Origin: Pseudomonas baetica | Lineage (GTDB): Bacteria > Pseudomonadota > Gammaproteobacteria > Pseudomonadales > Pseudomonadaceae | Assembly (NCBI RefSeq): GCF_019733355.1 | Contig: NZ_JAIHLQ010000003.1 | Coordinates: 186,001-250,000 of the forward strand | DNA length: 64,000 nucleotides | Reading direction: 5' to 3' | In this document: one piece after another, positions 43,801-52,003 of the stretch | How the letters are laid out: each line of letters opens with the position of its first letter | How positions within the stretch are numbered: the first letter of the stretch is position 1 | Program-made: the position numbers and the translations under genes | The notes under the pieces: generated by a model | Database searches by the model: none | What the model saw: only the letters and a program-made list of their open reading frames with translations | Told to the model about the DNA's origin: nothing

Positions 43801-44009
43801 GCCTGCTCCAACGGAGCTGCCACGGTTTCACCGATGACTTTAGGGTTGGCGCCGGGGAAGTTGGCCCGTACCACGACGGTCGGCGGGACCACTTCCGGGT
43901 ATTCACTGATCGGTAATTGAAACAGCGAGATCGCACCGGCGATCAGGATCAACAGCGACAGCACCGCTGCGAAGATCGGCCGTGAAATGAAGAATTGGGA
44001 AAAATTCAT
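40818..44009 (-). CDS. mexF: MexF-like RND multidrug efflux transporter
   Basis: A 1063-residue hydrophobe/amphiphile RND pump. The N-terminus is FFISRPIFAAVLSLLILIAG, the early periplasmic loop is VVPPTVVVRANFPGANPKVI, and the TM4 region LVLAIGIVVDDAIVVVENVE carries the paired aspartates of proton relay. The second half has the conserved GLACKNAILIVEFAKD and GVVPLVFSSGAGAEMRH. Length and N-terminal motif agree with MexF, whose pump exports chloramphenicol, quinolones and quinolone-signal precursors in P. aeruginosa. No mexT/mexS regulators are adjacent. Confidence 0.92.
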   Translation of the reverse strand: MNFSQFFISRPIFAAVLSLLILIAGAISLFQLPISEYPEVVPPTVVVRANFPGANPKVIGETVAAPLEQAITGVENMLYMSSQSTADGKITLTITFALGTDLDNAQVQVQNRVTRTEPKLPEEVTRIGITVDKASPDLTMVVHLTSPDKRYDMLYLSNYAILNIKDELARLGGVGDVQLFGMGDYSLRVWLDPNKTASRNLTATDVVTAIREQNRQVAAGQLGAPPAPNAQSFQLSINTQGRLVTEEEFENIIIRAGDDGEITRLKDIARVELGSSQYALRSLLNNQPAVAIPIFQRPGSNAIDISNEVRAKMDELKKGFPQGMDYSIVYDPTIFVRGSIEAVVHTLFEALILVVLVVILFLQTWRASIIPLVAVPVSLIGTFAVMHLFGFSLNALSLFGLVLAIGIVVDDAIVVVENVERNIELGLTPVEATKRAMREVTGPIIATALVLCAVFVPAAFISGLTGQFYKQFALTIAISTVISAFNSLTLSPALAAVLLKSHDAPKDRFSKVLDKIFGGWLFRPFNRFFEKASHGYVGTVRRVIRGSGIALLLYAGLMVLTFFGFSSTPTGFVPGQDKQYLVAFAQLPDAASLDRTEDVIKRMSDLALKQPGVESAVAFPGLSINGFTNSPNAGIVFVTLKPFDERKDPSMSAGAIAGALNGQFANIQEAYMAIFPPPPVQGLGTIGGFRLQIEDRGNLGYDELYKETMNIINKSHNVPELAGLFTSYTVNVPQVDAAIDREKAKTHGVAISDIFDTLQIYLGSLYANDFNRFGRTYQVNVQAEQQFRLESDQIGQLKVRNNKGEMIPLATFIKVSDTSGPDRVMHYNGFITAEINGAAAPGYSSGQAEKAIEKLLKDELPNGMTYEWTDLTYQQILSGNTALFVFPLCVLLAFLVLAAQYESWSLPLAVILIVPMTLLSAITGVIISGGDNNIFTQIGLIVLVGLACKNAILIVEFAKDKQEEGLNPLAAVLEACRLRLRPILMTSFAFIMGVVPLVFSSGAGAEMRHAMGVAVFSGMLGVTFFGLLLTPVFYVLIRNFVERGEARKAAKAHNLQKQLEAQQ

Positions 44010-44024
44010 CGGAGTTGTCGTCCC

Positions 44025-45278
44025 TTAACCGCGTGGGGTCGTAGCAGCCAGCTTCGCAACCGAACCGGACGCACCTTTGGCAGGGGCGACTTTAGGCGGG
44101 TTGTTGGCTTCCAGCGCTTGACGTTGTTGAGCGAGTGCCGCGATGGTTTGTTCGCTGGCCATCGGCACCACTTCAGGGGTAACCGGTGAACCAGGGCGTA
44201 CCCGTTGCAAGCCCTTGACGATGATCGTGTCGTCCTTGTTCAGACCGGTACGGACGATGCGCAGGCCTTCGATCTTCGGACCGAGTTCGACGGCGCGATA
44301 AACGGTGTTGTTGTCCGCGTCCATGACCAGTACGAACTTCTTGCCCAGGTCGGTGCCCACCGCTTCATCGTTGATCAGCATGGCGTCGTAGGTGCCGCTG
44401 CCGACCAGTTTCAGGCGTGCGTACAGCCCCGGGGTATAGAGGCCGTCGCTGTTGTCGAACACTGCGCGACCACGGATGGTGCCGGTCTTGGGGTTGACCT
44501 GGTTGTCGACGAAGTTCATGTGGCCCAGGTGCGGGTTGCCGTCTTCATTGGACAGGCCCATATACACCGGGGTGCCGGCTCCGCGCTGACCCTGGCGGGC
44601 GAGTTGGGTGTATTTGAGGAATACGCGCTCGTCGGCGTCGAAGTAGGCGTAGACCTTGTCGGTGGAGACCACGCTGGTCAGTGGCGTGACGTCGGCGGTC
44701 ACCAGGTTGCCGGCGGTGATCTCGGCACGGCTGACGCGGCCGCTGATCGGCGAAGTGACGCGGGTGAAGCTCAGGTTCAGTTTGGCCAGATCCAGTTGCG
44801 CTTGCAGCGCACCGACGGCGGCGCGGGATTCTTTTGCAGCGCTGGTACGCGAATCAGCCAACTCGGCGGAGATGGCATTGCTGGTACGCAGGCGCTCGCC
44901 ACGAGCCGCCTCGTTTTCACTGCGGGTGGCGTTGGCGCGGGATTGGGCTACCAGTGCTTCGAGGCGGCGAACCTCAGCCTGGAATGGGCGCGGGTCGATC
45001 TGGAACAGCAGGTCGCCTTTCTTGACCAGCGCACCTTCGGTGAAGGCGACGTCGTCGATCTGGCCGGAGACCCGTGGACGGATTTCAACGGTTTGCGGCG
45101 CTTCTAGGCGCCCGGTGAATTCATCCCACTCGTTGACCGGTTGTTCCAGCACCTTGGCCACGCTGACTTTCGCAGCAGGCGCGGTGGCGGCAGTCTCCGG
45201 AGTCTTGCCGCAAGCGCTCATCACCAGCACGGCCAACATGGCCAAGGGGAAGCGCAAATGTTTGAGTGACTGTTCCAT
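44025..45278 (-). CDS. mexE: MexE-like RND membrane fusion protein
   Basis: A 417-residue lipoprotein adaptor. The lipobox is VLVMSAC (Cys about residue 21), then TGRLEAPQTVEIRPRVSGQI, the lipoyl half-motif, and LNLSFTRVTSPISGRVSRAE, its partner. The C-terminal barrel has DGLYTPGLYARLKLVG. It is the first gene of the efflux operon; start 45278 was chosen to place the signal peptide at the N-terminus, since the frame extends upstream without a plausible site. Confidence 0.9.
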   Translation of the reverse strand: MEQSLKHLRFPLAMLAVLVMSACGKTPETAATAPAAKVSVAKVLEQPVNEWDEFTGRLEAPQTVEIRPRVSGQIDDVAFTEGALVKKGDLLFQIDPRPFQAEVRRLEALVAQSRANATRSENEAARGERLRTSNAISAELADSRTSAAKESRAAVGALQAQLDLAKLNLSFTRVTSPISGRVSRAEITAGNLVTADVTPLTSVVSTDKVYAYFDADERVFLKYTQLARQGQRGAGTPVYMGLSNEDGNPHLGHMNFVDNQVNPKTGTIRGRAVFDNSDGLYTPGLYARLKLVGSGTYDAMLINDEAVGTDLGKKFVLVMDADNNTVYRAVELGPKIEGLRIVRTGLNKDDTIIVKGLQRVRPGSPVTPEVVPMASEQTIAALAQQRQALEANNPPKVAPAKGASGSVAKLAATTPRG

Positions 45279-45361
45279 GGATGCATCCGCCAATGTATTG
45301 AAGATGGGCGGATGATGCTGGGCGGGGTGGGATGGCACGAATCGAATGAAGCAAAGGTAAC

Positions 45362-45378
45362 TATCATTCGGAATGATA
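45362..45378. promoter_or_regulatory. Operator-like palindrome upstream of mexE
   Basis: TATCATT CGG AATGATA is a perfect 7-bp dyad, 84-100 bases before the mexE start. It contains a T-N11-A core, as expected for LysR-type activators such as MexT, but could also fit another dimeric regulator. Binding is inferred only from symmetry and position. Confidence 0.45.
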
Positions 45379-45513
45379 TAAGGCCCGCGTGAGCCCTCTA
45401 GCATGCACCTTTCGTTAGGTGGCTATCAATCTCGCGGATGGCAATTTTTCCTTGCCTGGGCTGCAACGAGCGAATCAGAGGCTGAGGCTGAGCGGCGTGG
45501 ATTATGTGGCGAT

Positions 45514-45545
45514 TAAAAAGATGAACCCGCCAGAGCGGCGGGTTC
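45514..45545 (-). terminator. Rho-independent terminator of the M20 peptidase gene
   Basis: On the minus strand a 9-bp stem (plus-strand GAACCCGCC 45523-45531, GGCGGGTTC 45537-45545, 5-base loop) is followed shortly by TTTTTAATC. It starts 11 bases after the stop codon of the peptidase gene. Confidence 0.8.
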
Positions 45546-45555
45546 GAAATTGCAA

Positions 45556-47295
45556 TCAGAGTGTCGGCAACTGACCGATGCGGCCAATCATTTCCGTGAC
45601 GATTTGCAGATCCAGTTGGAATTGATCCACGGTCTTGAACTCGCCATCGGTGTGACCGGTGTACTTGACGTCTGGCCGCGCCAGACCGAACTGCACGCCG
45701 TTGGGCAACTCATGCACCGAGGTCGCCCCCGCTGAAGTGCCGAACTCGTGTTTCATGCCCAGGTTCTCAGTCGCCACTGCCAACAGTGCCTTGACCCATT
45801 CACCTTCGGGATTGCGGTACATCGGTTCGGCGACCGAATAGTCGAAGGTAACGGCAACGTGGCTGTTTTTGCTCCAGGCCGCCAGTTTCTCAGCGATTTC
45901 GGCCTTGAGTTTCTCGGGTGATTTGCCCTTTGGAACCCGCAGGTTGACCGCAAGCTTGAAGGTGTTGTCATCCATCGCGACATAGGTCAGCGACGTGGTC
46001 AGCGGGCCCATGAAGGCGTCGGAGAAGCCAACACCGAGTTTGTTGCCCAGGTAATCCAGCCCCCAGTTGTCAGCCGCGTAGCGCGCAGCATCGGTGATGT
46101 GGTTGTGCTTGAGCGCGACCTTGCCATCAAGGCTGTTGATGAAGTCGAGCATGCGCGCCACCGGATTGACCCCGGACTCGGGTTCGGAGGAGTGCGCAGA
46201 CCCCCCGGTGACCGTCAGTTTGACGTCTTTGCCGTCGACCTTGGTGCTGATCTGGAAATCGCCGCCATTGCGTTTGGCGTATTCGGCGCCGGCCTTTTGC
46301 AGGCTGGCAGCCAGCGCTGCGGGTTGGTCAGTGACCAGTGTGGCAACCGACACCGATGGAATCTGGTTGGTCGCCAGGCCTCCCGTCATCGAGATGATCT
46401 GCGCGCCTTTGCCCTCGGCCTTACGCTTGGCAAAGTTGGCCATGACCGTGCCGTAACCTTTCTCGGCAATCACCACCGGATAACCGCCATCCAGCGCCAG
46501 GTTGTACTTAGGCGTTGGATTGCGTTCGAAGTAGTAGGGGATCGCGTCGCCAGTGGTTTCTTCGGTGGTGTCCACCAACAACTTGAAATTGCGCGCCAGT
46601 GGCAGCTTTTCTTCCTTGATCACCTTCATCGCGTAGAGCGTGACGACGATGCCGTTCTTGTCATCTTCGGTGCCGCGGCCATACATGCGGTCACCGATCA
46701 GGGTGATCTTGAATGGATCAAGACGGGTGCCGTCCTTCAGTACCCAGTTCTCCGGCGTCACGGGCACTACGTCAGCATGGGCATGAATGCCGACGACTTC
46801 ATCGCCGGTGCCTTCAAGGGAAATCTCAAAAACACGGTTGTCGATGTTGCGAAAGTTCAGGTTGAAAGACTGGGCGAGGCTCTTGATCTTTTCGCCGATC
46901 TTGATGAATGCCGGGTTGTCATGCTGGGCAACGCCGTCCTTGCGAAAGGTCGGGATTTGGACCAGTTCGCGCAGCGTCTCGGTGGCTGCCGCGCTGTATT
47001 TCACGCGGGCATAGAGGCCGAGCAGGCGATAGATCTCGTTCTGTTGTTCAGCTGTCAGGCTTTTGTTGTCCAGAAACGCGCCGATGGCCGGGCCGATGTC
47101 GGCCGTTTTGGCCAGGTCGCTCTTGGCCAGGTCACCGAGGAACTGGCGGAAATTCGTGACCGAACCGGCGCTGAAGGTCTTGAGGATTTCAGCGCTCTGT
47201 GGCGCGGTGATGTTGGCCTGAGCCGGCCCTGTGAACAACGACAGCGAGGCCAGCATCAGCGAGGTTGCGGCCAGGTTCTTGAGGGGGAAATTCAT
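45556..47295 (-). CDS. Secreted M20-family dipeptidase
   Basis: A 579-residue zinc metallopeptidase of the M20 family with a signal peptide (MNFPLKNLAATSLMLASLSL, cleavage near AQA). The first metal motif is VVGIHAHADVVPV, next YGRGTEDDKNGIVVTLYA with the bridging Asp, then LLVDTTEETTGDAI with the catalytic Glu pair, and FGTSAGATSVHELPN near the end supplies the last ligands. It probably hydrolyses dipeptides in the periplasm. ATG at 47295 is used; an ATG four codons upstream sits directly on the AAGGA. Confidence 0.85.
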   Translation of the reverse strand: MNFPLKNLAATSLMLASLSLFTGPAQANITAPQSAEILKTFSAGSVTNFRQFLGDLAKSDLAKTADIGPAIGAFLDNKSLTAEQQNEIYRLLGLYARVKYSAAATETLRELVQIPTFRKDGVAQHDNPAFIKIGEKIKSLAQSFNLNFRNIDNRVFEISLEGTGDEVVGIHAHADVVPVTPENWVLKDGTRLDPFKITLIGDRMYGRGTEDDKNGIVVTLYAMKVIKEEKLPLARNFKLLVDTTEETTGDAIPYYFERNPTPKYNLALDGGYPVVIAEKGYGTVMANFAKRKAEGKGAQIISMTGGLATNQIPSVSVATLVTDQPAALAASLQKAGAEYAKRNGGDFQISTKVDGKDVKLTVTGGSAHSSEPESGVNPVARMLDFINSLDGKVALKHNHITDAARYAADNWGLDYLGNKLGVGFSDAFMGPLTTSLTYVAMDDNTFKLAVNLRVPKGKSPEKLKAEIAEKLAAWSKNSHVAVTFDYSVAEPMYRNPEGEWVKALLAVATENLGMKHEFGTSAGATSVHELPNGVQFGLARPDVKYTGHTDGEFKTVDQFQLDLQIVTEMIGRIGQLPTL

Positions 47296-47490
47296 GACTC
47301 GGGGCATTCCTTTGCAGGGCAGTTGATAAGACGTGTCTCAGCGCTGAGACACATGCACTTACAAACTAACACTGCAGCGGACAGGCACGGGAGTCCTGAA
47401 ACGGGATCTGTCGCACAGAACGGTTAAAACGACGCACAAGCGAAAGAGCGCACTTAATGAGCCAACAGGCTTCAACTGTCGTTGCGCCGT

Positions 47491-48462
47491 TCACCTCGCA
47501 AGAGGCTGTACCTGCGCCTGAAGTTGGCCGCTGACAATGGATATTTCTTTGAATTGGTCGCGGTCGCGCAGAACGAACAAAGCGTCCATGCCGCGGGCCT
47601 GTGCCAAGCGTGGACCTTCGATTTCGCCCAGAACCATCAGTGCCGTCGCCCAGGCGTCGGCAAGCATGCACGATGATGCTGTCACAGTGACGGACGCGAG
47701 CGAGTTGGCCAAGGGGGCGTCGGTCGCCGGGTTCATGGTGTGTGCGTAGGATTGACCCCTTACGTCGACCCAGTGTCGATAGTCACCGGACGTGGCGATG
47801 GCACAGTCGCTGAGTTCCATCACCCCCATGACTTCGCGCACACCGCGACAGGGTTTCTCGATGGCTACGACCCAGGGTTGAGCATCAGGTTTGACGCCCC
47901 GGGCGCGCATTTCGCCGTCGATGCCGACCAGATAGCAGGTGATGCCGAAGCCCTCCAGGCAACGAGCCAATTCATCGACCCCGAAGCCTTTGGCGATGCC
48001 GTTCAAATCAAGATTCAGCGGCGCACGTTTGCGTACTTGATTGCGTTGCGGGTCAACCTCTAGCGCTTTGCTGGCGGACATTCGAGGTTTCGGCGAGTCG
48101 GTCCCGAGCATCTGTTCGGTGATCGAGGGTTCGTCGGGGCCGAATCCCCAGGCCTGCACCAGATCACCTACGGCGATATCGAAGGCGCCATTGGACTGTT
48201 GACTGACCCGCAGCGCGGCGGCCAACACCGTGGTCAGCTCTTGGGGCACCGATAGCCATTGCTGCTCGGGAGCGGCATTGAGGCGATTTAGATCGGAATC
48301 GGCCTTCCAGGTCGACATTTGCTGATCGACCTGATGCACCGCGTGGGCGAGGCCCAGACCGATCTTGTCGCTATCGATCCCGGGCTCGGCATAGAACAGG
48401 GCCGTGTAACGGGTGCCCATGGTCTCGCCGTTCAAACGGTAGCGTTGCGCATCAGTAGACAT
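47491..48462 (-). CDS. apbE: ApbE, FAD:protein FMN transferase
   Basis: A 323-residue enzyme that attaches FMN from FAD covalently to Ser/Thr of periplasmic redox proteins. Motifs are NGETMGTRYTALFY at the start, GAFDIAVGDLVQAWGFGP, LNLDLNGIAKGFGVDELA and SGDYRHWVDVRGQSYAHTMN with the conserved H-T-.-(N/D)P. It lacks an obvious signal peptide or lipobox, unlike many ApbE proteins. It follows the PepSY-flavodoxin reductase with an 11-base overlap and the DUF2271 protein, which carries a likely target motif. Confidence 0.88.
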   Translation of the reverse strand: MSTDAQRYRLNGETMGTRYTALFYAEPGIDSDKIGLGLAHAVHQVDQQMSTWKADSDLNRLNAAPEQQWLSVPQELTTVLAAALRVSQQSNGAFDIAVGDLVQAWGFGPDEPSITEQMLGTDSPKPRMSASKALEVDPQRNQVRKRAPLNLDLNGIAKGFGVDELARCLEGFGITCYLVGIDGEMRARGVKPDAQPWVVAIEKPCRGVREVMGVMELSDCAIATSGDYRHWVDVRGQSYAHTMNPATDAPLANSLASVTVTASSCMLADAWATALMVLGEIEGPRLAQARGMDALFVLRDRDQFKEISIVSGQLQAQVQPLAR

Positions 48463-50632
48463 CTTCACGGTAGCGTCCTTGTGCCTTGAGTGTGATCACG
48501 CTGAGGTTGAGTGGCGCCAAGACTTCATCCAGCGCCTGCATCACCCCTTTGGCCATTTCTCGGCTGCCACACACCAGCACTTGTGCGCCTTTTTCAATCA
48601 AGCGGCGCAACGCGAGCGCGTCGCTGATTAACCGGTCTTGCACGTAACTACGATCCTGAACCTGGGAAAAAACGGCGCGCAGGGCGGTGAGGCGCCGGTC
48701 TGCCAGATAACGGTTGAGCTCCGGTTCGTAGAGGAAGTCGGAAGCGGGGTTGCGTCCGCCCCAATACAAGTGCATCGGGTGCCGCGCCTTGTTGTTGCGG
48801 ATAAAACCGGCCAGTGGGCCAATGCCAGTACCGGCGCCGATCAGAATGACCGGGTGGGTTCCGGATGCCGGACGAAATTGCGGGTTGGGCTGGATAAACG
48901 CCTCGATCGTCGCGCCGATGTTCAAACCATGCAGGAATTGTGAGCAGACGCCGCCTTCATGTTTGCGTACACAGATTTCCAGAACGCCGTCTTCTGCGCT
49001 GCTGGCCAGCGAATAAAAACGCGGAACCGGGCTGCCCGGCGGGACAATGGCGACCAGATCGCCGGCCTGAAAGCTCGGCAGTGCGCCGGCTGCCTTGAAG
49101 CGCAGGACGTGAGTGGGGGCATTGACTTGCTCGCCATAGGCGATGCATTCCGTCAGGACCAGTTGCTGGGTGCGCGGGTGGTTGGGGCGGTGAACCAGCG
49201 TCAGTTCGTGACCCAGCACTTCGCCCAGGGCCGCGCCCCAGCGAGCAAATTCCTGTGGAGACTGACGGTTGACCGTTTCCAGTCCCAGCAACGGCGAACC
49301 GCCGGCTTGTTCCATCGCTTGTTGAACCTGGTGGGCGTACTGACAGAATTGCGCAAACTGGCTGTCCCCCAAACCCAGTACCGCAAAAGGCTGGCCAGGC
49401 GTGAGGCCGACTTGGCTCAGCCGCGTGAGGAACCGTGACGCCGAGGCCGGAGCGTCGCCGTCACCGTGGGTTGCGGTGAGGATGAGTATCCGCTGAGCGC
49501 CGTGGTAATCGGCTTTCCATTCATTCAGCGCGGCGCTATGGACTCGGTGGCCTGCCTGGTGCAAGGCGTCGTGCAAGGTTTTGGCAAAACCCCAAGTGCT
49601 GTTGTTTTCACTGCCCACCAGAATCACGCTGTCGGCGGAGTGGGCCGGGCTGTTGTGGTCGATCGTCGCGCCAGCCTTGCGCCGGCGCCACCAGAGCAGG
49701 ATGCCGGTCACGCTCATCAACGGCACGCACAGGGCGCAGAGGCCAAGCGGCAGGCCCAGCCACCAGAGGCCTTCGCCGGTGTGCAACTGGTAAATCAGCT
49801 CGTAAAGGTTACGCATCGCGTCATGAGCTTGATAGGACAGCAAGTCGCCGTTGACCGGATCGACATAGCCGTCGCCCTGAGCGGTGCGCAGGGAAAACAC
49901 GTCTTGCGGGTTGTCGGCGCTCGGATAGACCAGTTCGCGCAGGTCATTCAGGTCGACGGCCAGCAAGGCTGGCAGGCTGGCCACAGGCAAGGCCGGGCCG
50001 GCGCTGATGTGAGAGGGGAAGTCTGGCTCGTTCTGAGTGCCGTCGGCGATCAAACCGAACGTGGTGCCGGACATGTATAGCCCGCTCACGGCCGACAGCA
50101 GCAGCCCGAGCAACGCCAAGCGCCCGACTTCGGCGTGCCAGCGCTGGCTGAATGTGCCGCGCAGTGGCCGCAGAAGATTGCGCCAGCCACCCAGACGCCG
50201 CGCCAGCAACAACGCGCCGGACACCGACAGGATCAACATGAACAGCGCACCGACGCCCGCCACCCCGTGACCGGGTGTCCCGAGGAACAGCGAGCGATGC
50301 AGGTCTTTGACCCAGCGCGAGAAGCCGGACGGCTCGTAAGGCGCCAGACCTTGGCCTGTCAGTGGATCGACCTTTTCAGCGCCGGAGCGCCCGTCCTGGC
50401 GGTAATAGACGATGACCGTCCCGGACGCCGTCCGCTGGATTTGCTCAACCCCCGGAAAATGCTCGCCGACACGCCCGGCCAACTGGCCGACGCTGAGCTG
50501 TCCGGCAGCGGTTGAAGTGTTGTGCAGACGTTCCAGCGCAGGATCAACGGACATTATGGCGCCGCTGATGGCCAACAACATGACCAGCAGAGCGGCAATC
50601 AGACCGGGCAGTGAGTGGAACTGGCGAAGCAT
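48452..50632 (-). CDS. PepSY-TM / flavodoxin / ferredoxin-reductase fusion oxidoreductase
   Basis: A 726-residue inner-membrane flavoprotein. Residues 1-340 hold PepSY-associated helices (LPGLIAALLVMLLAISGAIM, VGALFMLILSVSGALLLARR, LGLCALCVPLMSVTGILLWW) and periplasmic PepSY parts. Residues about 365-500 are a flavodoxin domain (ILILTATHGDGDAPASA, VLGLGDSQFAQFC). The last 220 residues are an NADPH-cytochrome P450/sulfite-reductase-type module with FAD motif RFYSLASS, ILIGAGTGIGPLAGFI and NADPH-binding end VLVCGSREMAKGV. It should move electrons from cytosolic NADPH across the membrane, with the adjacent flavinylated protein as likely acceptor. Confidence 0.88.
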   Translation of the reverse strand: MLRQFHSLPGLIAALLVMLLAISGAIMSVDPALERLHNTSTAAGQLSVGQLAGRVGEHFPGVEQIQRTASGTVIVYYRQDGRSGAEKVDPLTGQGLAPYEPSGFSRWVKDLHRSLFLGTPGHGVAGVGALFMLILSVSGALLLARRLGGWRNLLRPLRGTFSQRWHAEVGRLALLGLLLSAVSGLYMSGTTFGLIADGTQNEPDFPSHISAGPALPVASLPALLAVDLNDLRELVYPSADNPQDVFSLRTAQGDGYVDPVNGDLLSYQAHDAMRNLYELIYQLHTGEGLWWLGLPLGLCALCVPLMSVTGILLWWRRRKAGATIDHNSPAHSADSVILVGSENNSTWGFAKTLHDALHQAGHRVHSAALNEWKADYHGAQRILILTATHGDGDAPASASRFLTRLSQVGLTPGQPFAVLGLGDSQFAQFCQYAHQVQQAMEQAGGSPLLGLETVNRQSPQEFARWGAALGEVLGHELTLVHRPNHPRTQQLVLTECIAYGEQVNAPTHVLRFKAAGALPSFQAGDLVAIVPPGSPVPRFYSLASSAEDGVLEICVRKHEGGVCSQFLHGLNIGATIEAFIQPNPQFRPASGTHPVILIGAGTGIGPLAGFIRNNKARHPMHLYWGGRNPASDFLYEPELNRYLADRRLTALRAVFSQVQDRSYVQDRLISDALALRRLIEKGAQVLVCGSREMAKGVMQALDEVLAPLNLSVITLKAQGRYREDVY

Positions 50633-50656
50633 GTTCGGCCTCCAGAGTGGGCGGTA

Positions 50657-51127
50657 TTACAGGTCGTAAGTAAACGAATCGACATAGGTGCTGCCAGTCG
50701 CCGGCTGCCCCGACCCCTTTGAGGTCAGCGGCACACTGATGTCGGCTCGGCCTTCGCGCTTGTCCTCAACGGCACTGTCGATACGGATCTGATACCCGGC
50801 ATCAATCAAGGCATCTGCCAGTTCAACACTGACCTTCAGCGTGCGGCCGCTGCCGACACTGGCGCCGCTGACGCCGTCGAATTCGCTGCGCTGCATGCCG
50901 CTGCCACGGGCCCAGTCGGTCAAGTGGCGGTAGTACTTGGCCTTCTTGCCAGCGACCCAAAGGGTTTTTTGGTATTGGCCATTGGCATCTGTGACGTAAA
51001 TCGCCAGGTACGCATCGTTGCCGCTGTAGTTTTTGAGCTGAGTGGTCAGCGTCACTTCGCGCGCCTGGGCCAACCCCGGCAGAGCAATGGCACCGATGAG
51101 GCAGGCTGCAGCGATGATTTTTTTCAT
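50657..51127 (-). CDS. DUF2271 periplasmic protein with flavinylation motif
   Basis: A 156-residue secreted protein: signal peptide MKKIIAAACLIGAIALPGLA with AQA cleavage at about 22. The mature domain (VTLTTQLKNYSGNDAYLAIY, QKTLWVAGKKAKYYRHLTDW) is DUF2271. Residues 84-90 read DGVSGAS, fitting the D-G-x-S/T-G-A-T/S motif that ApbE flavinylates, so Ser90 is the likely FMN site. It heads the operon with the PepSY reductase and apbE. It would be a periplasmic FMN electron carrier; the partner is unknown. Confidence 0.85.
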   Translation of the reverse strand: MKKIIAAACLIGAIALPGLAQAREVTLTTQLKNYSGNDAYLAIYVTDANGQYQKTLWVAGKKAKYYRHLTDWARGSGMQRSEFDGVSGASVGSGRTLKVSVELADALIDAGYQIRIDSAVEDKREGRADISVPLTSKGSGQPATGSTYVDSFTYDL

Positions 51128-51268
51128 GTGGATGTCCTGTTTGAGCGTTGTGGCGAGAGCCTGTACCCGTTGGCTGACAGCAACCTGAAAGGCCCGGAAA
51201 TAAATCTGCGATGACTATTCGGCGGCGCGTTCGGGCAGGTAGTACTCGTTGTCTGCGCCATACTGAAA

Positions 51269-51298
51269 ACCTGCTGAATCTTCAGATTCACGTCAGGT
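51269..51298. promoter_or_regulatory. Extended palindrome in the DUF2271 / response-regulator divergent region
   Basis: TGAATCT TC AGATTCA (51275-51290) is a perfect 7-bp dyad nested in outer arms ACCTG (51269-51273) and CAGGT (51294-51298). It lies between the divergent DUF2271 operon and the response-regulator gene, the right place for a shared operator. No T tract follows, so it is not a terminator. Confidence 0.45.
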
Positions 51299-51343
51299 AT
51301 CGCGGTTAGGGTGCGACACAACAACCATCACAGGAGGCGCCAG

Positions 51344-52003
51344 ATGCGGGTTTTATTGGTCGAGGACGCAGCCGGGCTGGGAGAGGCCGTGCGCGAGCAG
51401 ATCGCCGATGACGGCCATGCCGTTGATTGGGTGCAACGCCTGGATCATGCACGTAATAGCGTGAGTTCTACGCCTTATGATTTGATCCTCCTGGACTTGA
51501 TGCTGCCGGACGGTCGTGGGCTGGATTTTTTGCGTCAGCAGCGTTCAGCCGGAGATACAACACCGGTGATCATCCTCACCGCTCAGGATCAGATATCCGA
51601 TCGTATCGCCGGCCTCAATGCCGGGGCCGACGACTATCTGGTCAAACCGTTCGACCTGTTTGAGTTGTCGGCCCGCGTGGCGGCCGTGGCCCGCCGTTAC
51701 AGCGGTAACCCCAATCCGCAGATCAAACTCGCCGATTTGCAGGTCGACATGAGTGCCCGCACGGTGATGCGCGCCGGTGTATTCGTCGACCTGACGTCGC
51801 GTGAGTGGGCGCTGTTCGAAGCGTTTGTCCAGCGCCCGAGCGCGCTGCTGTCCAAGTCGCAACTGGAGGAGCGTCTGTACGCGTTTGGCGCCGAAATCGA
51901 GAGCAACACCATTGAGGTCTATATCAGCCGGCTGCGTAAAAAACTGGGCCGTGACCTGATTGAGACTGTGCGTGGCATGGGTTACCGGTTGGCGTCCGTA
52001 TGA
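51344..52003 (+). CDS. OmpR/PhoB-family response regulator (QseB/PmrA-like)
   Basis: A 219-residue DNA-binding regulator. The receiver has MRVLLVEDAAGLGEAVREQI, Asp51-region LILLDLMLPDGRGLDF and Lys in DDYLVKPFDLFEL. The winged helix has FVDLTSREWALFEAFV and SNTIEVYISRLRKKLG, then ETVRGMGYRL. The ribosome site is CAGGAGG. Divergent position makes control of the DUF2271-PepSY-ApbE operon likely by analogy with the usual arrangement of such pairs. Confidence 0.9.
   Translation: MRVLLVEDAAGLGEAVREQIADDGHAVDWVQRLDHARNSVSSTPYDLILLDLMLPDGRGLDFLRQQRSAGDTTPVIILTAQDQISDRIAGLNAGADDYLVKPFDLFELSARVAAVARRYSGNPNPQIKLADLQVDMSARTVMRAGVFVDLTSREWALFEAFVQRPSALLSKSQLEERLYAFGAEIESNTIEVYISRLRKKLGRDLIETVRGMGYRLASV

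Noticed and set aside
41622..43916. 764-codon open frame on the plus strand opposite mexF
   Set aside because: Composition is of a shadow frame (runs of H, R, Q, D) and mexF itself is unmistakable.
46099..47427. Plus-strand 442-codon frame opposite the M20 peptidase
   Set aside because: Shadow frame; the peptidase motifs are on the other strand.
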